Positions 1-4,532 of a stretch of DNA of 7,303 bases are shown one piece after another; the stretch's first letter is position 1; each line of letters opens with the position of its first letter. The DNA is taken from NCBI GenBank assembly GCA_018715465.1, contig DVLN01000154.1, positions 1-7,303 of the forward strand, written 5' to 3'. The position numbers were made by a program, and so were the translations under genes. The stretch comes from Candidatus Faecivivens stercorigallinarum (lineage in GTDB: Bacteria; Bacillota; Clostridia; Oscillospirales; Ruminococcaceae). Below the pieces are notes generated by a model. That model saw only the letters and a program-made list of their open reading frames with translations. It ran no database searches and was not told where the DNA came from.

Positions 1-14
1 GGCAATTTCTTGCC
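1..14 (-). other. Small hairpin with GAAA tetraloop at the start of the leftward transcript
   Basis: On the minus strand GGCAA (10-14) and TTGCC (1-5) enclose GAAA, a GNRA-type stable loop. It begins about 17 nt after the predicted start of transcription. It may belong to a leader or a structured RNA continuing outside the window; by itself it is short and could be chance. The stem may extend past the edge. Confidence 0.4.
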
Positions 15-38
15 CGTTCGCATATAGATACAAATTAA

Positions 39-67
39 ATTATACCGGTTTGCACCTCTTTTGTCAA
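39..67 (-). promoter_or_regulatory. Consensus sigma-A promoter firing leftward out of the window
   Basis: The minus strand has TTGACA at 62-67, a 17-nt spacer (45-61) and TATAAT at 39-44: both hexamers and the spacing are perfect consensus. A run of seven T residues (71-77) just upstream of the -35 could serve as an UP-like element. The predicted transcript start is about 31-33. Because it sits after the tktC terminator, it should drive a separate gene or RNA lying left of base 1. Confidence 0.85.
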
Positions 68-190
68 GCCAAAAAAAGCCGCTGGACAAGGCAGGAAAAA
101 GGCAAAAATGCTGTTTGCATGACCCCCAAAAAGTTTTGGCAGCAAATGAATACCATCTTGTCTGCCGTCCGGCAGATGTCCCGCTCCCAC
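68..190. other. Non-coding spacer between terminator and leftward promoter
   Basis: I see no supportable gene. The stretch carries short A-tracts on the plus strand (71-77, 96-100, 104-108, 128-132) and a 6-bp dyad TCTGCC/GGCAGA with a 4-nt loop at 161-176. A weaker dyad ATGC/GCAT lies at 108-120. These could be upstream promoter context or operator sites, but none matches a regulator site I recognise. Confidence 0.5.
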
Positions 191-219
191 AAAAAAGGGA
201 GACCCTGATCGAGTCTCCC
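191..219 (-). terminator. Rho-independent terminator after tktC
   Basis: On the minus strand GGGAGAC (213-219) pairs perfectly with GTCTCCC (197-203) around a 9-nt loop, followed at once by six T residues (191-196). The 7-bp stem has five G-C pairs. It starts 18 nt past the tktC stop. There is no T run on the plus-strand side, so it acts only on leftward transcription. It marks the end of the visible operon. Confidence 0.9.
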
Positions 220-237
220 AAAGGAAAAGATTTTCGA

Positions 238-1182
238 TTATTTGCCGACGACTTCTTTAACCGTCTTAACGATATTTTCAGAAGACAGGCCGTAGAGTTT
301 CAGCAGGTCAACTGCCGGGCCGGACTGGCCAAACTCGTCGTTTACGCCGATTTTCTTGACCAGGCAGGGGCATTTTTCAGCGCAGACATCCGCAACTGCA
401 CTGCCCAAACCGCCGATCACCGAATGTTCCTCAACAGTAACAATCTTGCCGGTCTCAGCAGCAGCCTTGACGATCAGTTCTTCATCCAGCGGCTTAATGG
501 TATGGATGTTGATGACTCTGGCGTCAATGCCCTCGGCAGCCAGCTGCTCAGCGGCGACAACAGCCTCATTGACCATCAGGCCGGTCGCGACGATGGTGAC
601 ATCCTTGCCGTCGCGGAGGGTGATACCCTTGCCGATCTCAAAGTGATAGGTCTCCGGGTCATTAAACACCGGTACAGCCAGACGGCCGAAACGCAGGTAA
701 ACCGGGCCATCATGTTCAATTGCCGCAGCAACAGCAGCTTTTGCCTCGACATCGTCCGAAGGAACGATGACAGTCATACCGGGGATGGTCCGCATCAGCG
801 CGATATCCTCGCAGCACTGATGGGTCGCGCCGTCCTCACCGACCGAGATACCGGCATGGGTCGCGCCAATCTTAACCGGCAGGCCGGGGTAACCAATCGA
901 GTTGCGGACAACTTCAAACGCGCGTCCGGCAGCAAACATTGCAAAAGAAGAGGCAAAAACCGTCATACCGGCAGCAGCTAGACCAGCTGCAACGCCCATC
1001 ATGTTTGCTTCTGCGATACCGCAGTCAAAAAAACGGTCAGGATATGCTTTTTTAAAGATACCGGTCTTGGTAGCAGCCGCAAGGTCTGCGTCCAGAACGA
1101 CCAGATTCGGATATTTAGGTGCCAGTTCCTTAAGGGCATTGCCGTAAGATTCTCTGGTTGCAATCTTTTTCACGTCAGCCAT
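238..1182 (-). CDS. tktC: Transketolase, C-terminal (pyrimidine-binding) subunit
   Basis: C-terminal half of the split transketolase, pairing with the upstream N-subunit to form the active site. The 314 residues fit the family (about 305-320). A transketolase pyrimidine-binding domain covers about 5-168, with the invariant Glu in GIAEANM (E58), which by family knowledge activates the thiamine diphosphate cofactor. It also carries the THAGISVGEDGATHQ block at 108-122. The C-terminal transketolase domain covers about 190-314, with VEEHSVIGGLGSAV at 250-263. A strong AAGGAG ribosome site lies 7 nt before the ATG, inside the 22-nt gap after tktN, which predicts roughly matched synthesis of the two halves. 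The gene ends in TAA 18 nt before a good intrinsic terminator, so it is the last gene of the cluster. The related E1-beta subunits of 2-oxoacid dehydrogenases share the fold, but the partner and motifs here are transketolase-like. Confidence 0.95.
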   Translation of the reverse strand: MADVKKIATRESYGNALKELAPKYPNLVVLDADLAAATKTGIFKKAYPDRFFDCGIAEANMMGVAAGLAAAGMTVFASSFAMFAAGRAFEVVRNSIGYPGLPVKIGATHAGISVGEDGATHQCCEDIALMRTIPGMTVIVPSDDVEAKAAVAAAIEHDGPVYLRFGRLAVPVFNDPETYHFEIGKGITLRDGKDVTIVATGLMVNEAVVAAEQLAAEGIDARVINIHTIKPLDEELIVKAAAETGKIVTVEEHSVIGGLGSAVADVCAEKCPCLVKKIGVNDEFGQSGPAVDLLKLYGLSSENIVKTVKEVVGK

Positions 1183-1189
1183 GATTAAG

Positions 1190-1195
1190 CTCCTT
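1190..1195 (-). promoter_or_regulatory. Strong ribosome binding site of tktC
   Basis: AAGGAG on the minus strand, 7 nt before the ATG at 1182, near-optimal in sequence and spacing. It is the best Shine-Dalgarno match in the window. Confidence 0.8.
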
Positions 1196-1204
1196 CCTTT
1201 CTTC

Positions 1205-2044
1205 TCAGTCCAGTGCCGCCAGAGCTGCCGTCAGCTCAGCTTTTGCCTGCTCATACTGTTCAGCATTGGGTGCGGTGCCATGCCAGGAGACCTGATCTTC
1301 CATAAAGGAAACGCCCTTGCCCTTGACAGATTTCTGGATAATAGCGGTCGGTTTGCCCTTGACCTCACGGGCAGCCTTGAAAGCGGCCTCAATCTGGTCA
1401 AAATCATGGGCGTCGATTGCGATGACATTCCAGCCAAACGCGGTGAATTTATCGGTGATCGGATAGGAAGACATGACTTCGGTGATCGGGCCGTCGATCT
1501 GGAGGTTGTTGTTGTCGATGACAGCAACCAGGTTGTCCAGTTTGTAGTGGGCAGCAAACATCGCTGCTTCCCAGACCTGGCCTTCCTCGATCTCACCGTC
1601 GCCAAGGATGGTGTATACACGGGAATCCTCGTTTTTCAGCTTGGCGGCAAGTGCCATACCGCAGGCGGTCGAGATACCCTGTCCCAGGGAACCGGTGGAC
1701 ATTTCAACGCCGGGGGTGTCGTTCATATTCGGATGTCCCTGCAGTCTGGAACCGATATGACGCAGGGTCGCGAGCTCCTCGACAGGGAAATATCCCCGCT
1801 CAGCGAGTGCCGCATACAAAGCCGGTGCGGTATGTCCTTTGGACAGTACCAGGCGGTCGCGTCCTTCCATTTTAGGATTGGCAGGGTCGATGTTCATTTC
1901 TTTCCAGTAAAGATACGCCAGCGTATCAGCGATCGAAAGAGAACCGCCCGGATGGCCGGATTTGGCGTGAAAGGTTCCTTCGATGATACCAAGACGGATA
2001 CGGGTCGCGATTTTCTGGAGATTGAGTTTCTCTGCGCGTTCCAT
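1205..2044 (-). CDS. tktN: Transketolase, N-terminal (thiamine-diphosphate binding) subunit
   Basis: N-terminal half of a split transketolase. With the partner subunit it should move two-carbon ketol units between sugar phosphates in the non-oxidative pentose phosphate pathway, in the cytosol. The 279-residue product shows KSGHPGG at 28-34 (H31), SKGH at 68-71 (H71), GHPN at 103-106, GSLGQG at 118-123, and the thiamine-diphosphate/metal motif starting GDG at 148-150 and ending NNN at 178-180, with WHG at 254-256. Length matches split N-subunits (about 270-285). An in-frame ATG at 2056 directly abuts the AAAGGA ribosome site (2057-2062), leaving no spacing. The ATG at 2044, 12 nt from that site, gives the usual MERAEKLNL-type start and is preferred. 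It follows the RluD-HAD gene by 29 nt and precedes tktC by 22 nt. Paralogues acting on other ketoses have the same architecture, but a housekeeping role is likeliest. Confidence 0.95.
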   Translation of the reverse strand: MERAEKLNLQKIATRIRLGIIEGTFHAKSGHPGGSLSIADTLAYLYWKEMNIDPANPKMEGRDRLVLSKGHTAPALYAALAERGYFPVEELATLRHIGSRLQGHPNMNDTPGVEMSTGSLGQGISTACGMALAAKLKNEDSRVYTILGDGEIEEGQVWEAAMFAAHYKLDNLVAVIDNNNLQIDGPITEVMSSYPITDKFTAFGWNVIAIDAHDFDQIEAAFKAAREVKGKPTAIIQKSVKGKGVSFMEDQVSWHGTAPNAEQYEQAKAELTAALAALD

Positions 2045-2056
2045 AAATATGATCAT

Positions 2057-2062
2057 TCCTTT
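2057..2062 (-). promoter_or_regulatory. Ribosome binding site deciding the tktN start
   Basis: AAAGGA on the minus strand touches the ATG at 2056 with zero spacing and lies 12 nt from the ATG at 2044. Only the second is usable, so it shortens the gene by four codons from the longest frame. Confidence 0.65.
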
Positions 2063-2073
2063 CTGTTGGTGCC

Positions 2074-3921
2074 TCAGAATATGGACTGTTTATGCTCGAT
2101 AAGGTAATCAATCGCTTCGGCAACTGCACCCGCGGTATTGTCCGCCTGGGTGGTCAGATCGGCAATTTTTTGGATCTCCGGCGGGGCGTTCACGGGCACA
2201 ACCGCAAAACCTGCCCAATTGAGCATTTCGCGATCATTTTCATAATCCCCCATTGCAACAACCCTGTTGCGGGGAACGCCCAGCATATCGGCAAGCCGTT
2301 CAACACCGCTGCCTTTACCGCCCGACATGGGCAGCACCTCATAGAGCATTCGGTCACTCCTAACTAATTGTACACCATCCACCGGGTGTTTGTCCAGATA
2401 CTTTATCAAATTCCCCATATATTTTTCATCGCAGACAAACATGAATTTGACCCAAGGCAGATGTTCGATTTCAGAAAAAGTAGCCTTCTGATGCGGGATG
2501 GGATACCGGTCGACCAGGTGCCACTGCATATAAGGGTGCCAGTTGAGCAGGTAGATCATATCCGGCGCGAAGATCTCAATGCCCGGGACTCCGCCCGGCG
2601 CATCCTTAAAGTCCTCCATCACCTGAAGGGCAAGTTTTTTGGCTTCCAGCGGAATCTCGGTATACCATAATGGACGTTTATCCACCGGGTCGTAGATCAT
2701 CCCACCGTTGAACAGCACGCAGGGGGTGGTGATACCCAGCTGGCTGATAAACCGCTCGACCATCGGCACCGGACGCCCAGTTGCCAGCGCAAACTGTCCG
2801 CCCGCGGCGGTGAACCGCCTGACAGCTTGGATGTTGACTGGCGGAATGGTATCGTCATGACAGATCAGTGTTCCATCGCAGTCGCAGGTCATCAAAATGC
2901 CCTGCATCAGCCCGGGCGCAATCTTACTGCCGCGCCGGAGTTTGCCGAGAAAGCGGGTGAAATATTCCGGCAGCGCCGAATCCAGCGCCAGATGTTCTCC
3001 GGTCACCGGATGAACAAATCCGATATTCTTTGCATGCAGGCACTGTCCCTGCAATTCGGTCATGACTTTTTGTGGACCATACAACGGATCACCGGCAACC
3101 GGATGCCCGAAAGCAGCCATCTGGACGCGGATTTGATGGGTGCGCCCAGTCTCCAGCGTCAGCCGGACATGGGTAAATCCGTCAAACCGTTCCAGCACTT
3201 CATAGTGGGTCACCGCTTCCCGTGCGTCCGGTGCCAGCGGAGAAACGACCGCCATCTTTTTGCGGTCGGTGCTGCTCCTTCCGAGATAATCCCGAAGCGT
3301 TCCCCGTTCCTCTTTAATATTCCCATAAACTACCGCCTCATACTGACGGGTGAAGGAATGTTCGCGGATCTGGTCAGCCAGTCCGATATGAGCCCGGTCG
3401 GATTTGGCGACAATCAGCAGACCCGACGTATCCTTGTCAATCCGATGGACAATTCCCGGGCGGGCTACCCCGCCGATTCCCGACAGGGAATCGCCGCAGT
3501 GCCACAGCAGCGCATGAACCAGTGTTCCAGTGTAATTGCCGGGTGCGGGATGAACGACCATCCCCTTCGGCTTATTGACTACCAGAAGGTCGGCATCTTC
3601 ATAGACAATCTCCAGCGGGATATTTTCCGGCACAAGCTCCATTGCCGCCGGAGCCGGGATATTGACCTGCACCTGCATACCGGCATTCAGCCGGGCATTC
3701 TTATCCTTTTTGACCGAAGCCCTGCCATCCAGCAGCACACTTCCATCCTCGATCAGTTTCTGGACAAACGACCGGGTCCGTCCCTCCAGCTGCTCACACA
3801 GCCAGACGTCCAGCCGTTTGCCCGCGTCCATCTCCGAGACGGTCACACAGACGGCTGTATCCATCTGTTGTGTCTCATCAGACAGCAGCTCAGTCTCCTG
3901 ACAGATCTTACTGTTTTCCAT
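2074..3921 (-). CDS. Fusion: RluD-type 23S rRNA pseudouridine synthase + Cof-type HAD phosphatase
   Basis: One uninterrupted 615-codon frame holds two full-length proteins. Residues 1-335 are an RluA/RluD-family pseudouridine synthase. They comprise an S4 RNA-binding domain at about 32-80, the core from about 105, the catalytic motif HRIDKDTSG at 159-167 (catalytic Asp D162), and ETGRTHQIRV at 257-266 with the following GHPVAGDPLYG. The family converts specific uridines in 23S rRNA to pseudouridine. Residues 339-615 are a HAD-IIB (Cof/Hydrolase_3) phosphatase. They show motif I DCDGT with nucleophile D347 and acid/base D349, motif II T381 in ATGRP, a C2 cap at about 425-530, motif III K536 in GGKGSG, and motif IV GDYEND at 558-563. 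All catalytic residues are present, so both halves look active; the phosphatase substrate is unknown. A ribosome site AAAGG (3931-3935) overlaps the lspA stop. The HAD half begins exactly where a free HAD protein would start (M339, codon 2905-2907), with almost no linker. Two separate genes joined by mutation or by a base error at the junction is the main alternative. Confidence 0.93.
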   Translation of the reverse strand: MENSKICQETELLSDETQQMDTAVCVTVSEMDAGKRLDVWLCEQLEGRTRSFVQKLIEDGSVLLDGRASVKKDKNARLNAGMQVQVNIPAPAAMELVPENIPLEIVYEDADLLVVNKPKGMVVHPAPGNYTGTLVHALLWHCGDSLSGIGGVARPGIVHRIDKDTSGLLIVAKSDRAHIGLADQIREHSFTRQYEAVVYGNIKEERGTLRDYLGRSSTDRKKMAVVSPLAPDAREAVTHYEVLERFDGFTHVRLTLETGRTHQIRVQMAAFGHPVAGDPLYGPQKVMTELQGQCLHAKNIGFVHPVTGEHLALDSALPEYFTRFLGKLRRGSKIAPGLMQGILMTCDCDGTLICHDDTIPPVNIQAVRRFTAAGGQFALATGRPVPMVERFISQLGITTPCVLFNGGMIYDPVDKRPLWYTEIPLEAKKLALQVMEDFKDAPGGVPGIEIFAPDMIYLLNWHPYMQWHLVDRYPIPHQKATFSEIEHLPWVKFMFVCDEKYMGNLIKYLDKHPVDGVQLVRSDRMLYEVLPMSGGKGSGVERLADMLGVPRNRVVAMGDYENDREMLNWAGFAVVPVNAPPEIQKIADLTTQADNTAGAVAEAIDYLIEHKQSIF

Positions 3922-3930
3922 AACTGCCAG

Positions 3931-3935
3931 CCTTT
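3931..3935 (-). promoter_or_regulatory. Ribosome binding site of the RluD-HAD gene
   Basis: The minus strand reads AAAGG, 9 nt, then ATG at 3921. The site shares one base with the lspA TGA stop (3935-3937), an arrangement suited to translational coupling. Confidence 0.65.
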
Positions 3936-4429
3936 CAATTTTTTTTGCCTATAGCCGCCTGCTCCGGGTTTTTACCCTCGCGAAGCATCTCAACAAATAG
4001 AATCACCAGCAGAACAGCTGTCCCACAGGTCACACAGATATCTGCAAAGTTAAAGACCGCAAAATTGATGATCCGAACGTCAATATAGTCGACCACATAG
4101 CCCCGGTAAACCCGGTCGATCAGGTTGCCGATCCCGCCGCCAATAATCACAGCCGTTGTAAACAGAGTCGCGGGCTTGCGGATCTTTCCCATGATAATGC
4201 CGGCGATCAGCACCAGCAGCACCAACGCCGTCACCCAAATGAGCAGCCATTTCTGTCCCTGCATCATCCCAAACGCCATCCCTCTGTTTTCCACATAAGT
4301 CAGGTGAAGCACGCCGTCCAGCAGCGGCAGCTCCCCGATCGGAGCGAGCTCGGCCTTTACCAGCAGTTTGAGCAGCTGGTCAACGAGCGCCAGCACAGCA
4401 GACAGCAGCAACGCAAGATAGGGTACCAT
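3935..4429 (-). CDS. lspA: Lipoprotein signal peptidase (signal peptidase II)
   Basis: Membrane aspartyl protease that removes the signal peptide from diacylglyceryl-modified prolipoproteins. With the start at 4429 it has 164 residues, the normal family length. Visible motifs: D17-Q18 with K21 in the first membrane helix; VENRGMAFG at 46-54 (family consensus NxGxAFG); GGIGNLIDR at 98-106; VVDYID at 112-117; FNFAD at 126-130. By family knowledge the catalytic pair is the Asp of VVD (D114) and of FNFAD (D130). Hydrophobic stretches at about 2-24, 61-80, 90-108 and 133-148 fit four membrane helices. The frame extends upstream to a TTG at 4510, but the added residues are polar and basic, and the ATG at 4429 has a GGGAGGA ribosome site 11 nt ahead, so I chose that start. 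It lies 103 nt after ileS and 13 nt before the RluD-HAD gene, a common Gram-positive order (ileS-lspA-rluD). Confidence 0.96.
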   Translation of the reverse strand: MVPYLALLLSAVLALVDQLLKLLVKAELAPIGELPLLDGVLHLTYVENRGMAFGMMQGQKWLLIWVTALVLLVLIAGIIMGKIRKPATLFTTAVIIGGGIGNLIDRVYRGYVVDYIDVRIINFAVFNFADICVTCGTAVLLVILFVEMLREGKNPEQAAIGKKN

Positions 4430-4440
4430 ACTTTTTTTAT

Positions 4441-4447
4441 TCCTCCC
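4441..4447 (-). promoter_or_regulatory. Ribosome binding site deciding the lspA start
   Basis: The minus strand reads GGGAGGA, then 11 nt (ATAAAAAAAGT), then ATG at 4429. It is the only strong Shine-Dalgarno match in the ileS-lspA gap, and it selects the 164-residue LspA over the longer TTG-initiated frame. The spacing is slightly long. Confidence 0.8.
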
Positions 4448-4532
4448 AGCGATAAAAAACAGCACCCTGCCCCATCTGAGCTTAAACCGTTCAGCCGGGA
4501 CCGGGCGCAAATGTTTGATTCAGTTTTTCAGA

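Noticed and set aside
61..981. 306-codon open frame on the plus strand
   Set aside because: It runs antisense through most of tktC, whose protein is clearly conserved. The translation resembles no family I know, has no ribosome site, and overlaps the terminator and spacer.
1181..2107. 308-codon open frame on the plus strand
   Set aside because: Antisense shadow of tktN, with no recognisable motifs; it arises from codon bias of the real gene.
2827..3954. 375-codon open frame on the plus strand
   Set aside because: Antisense to the RluD half of the fusion gene. Its length is notable, but the translation has no domain signature and no start signal was found.
4430..4510. Longer LspA starting at a TTG at 4510
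   Set aside because: The added 27 residues are polar and basic ahead of the first membrane helix, unlike the family. The ATG at 4429 has the only good ribosome site.
4430..4532. Terminator or internal promoter in the ileS-lspA gap
   Set aside because: A T run at 4453-4458 lacks a stable stem ahead of it, and the best -35/-10 pair (TTGCGC, 18 nt, TTTAAG) is poor. The gap holds only the lspA ribosome site.
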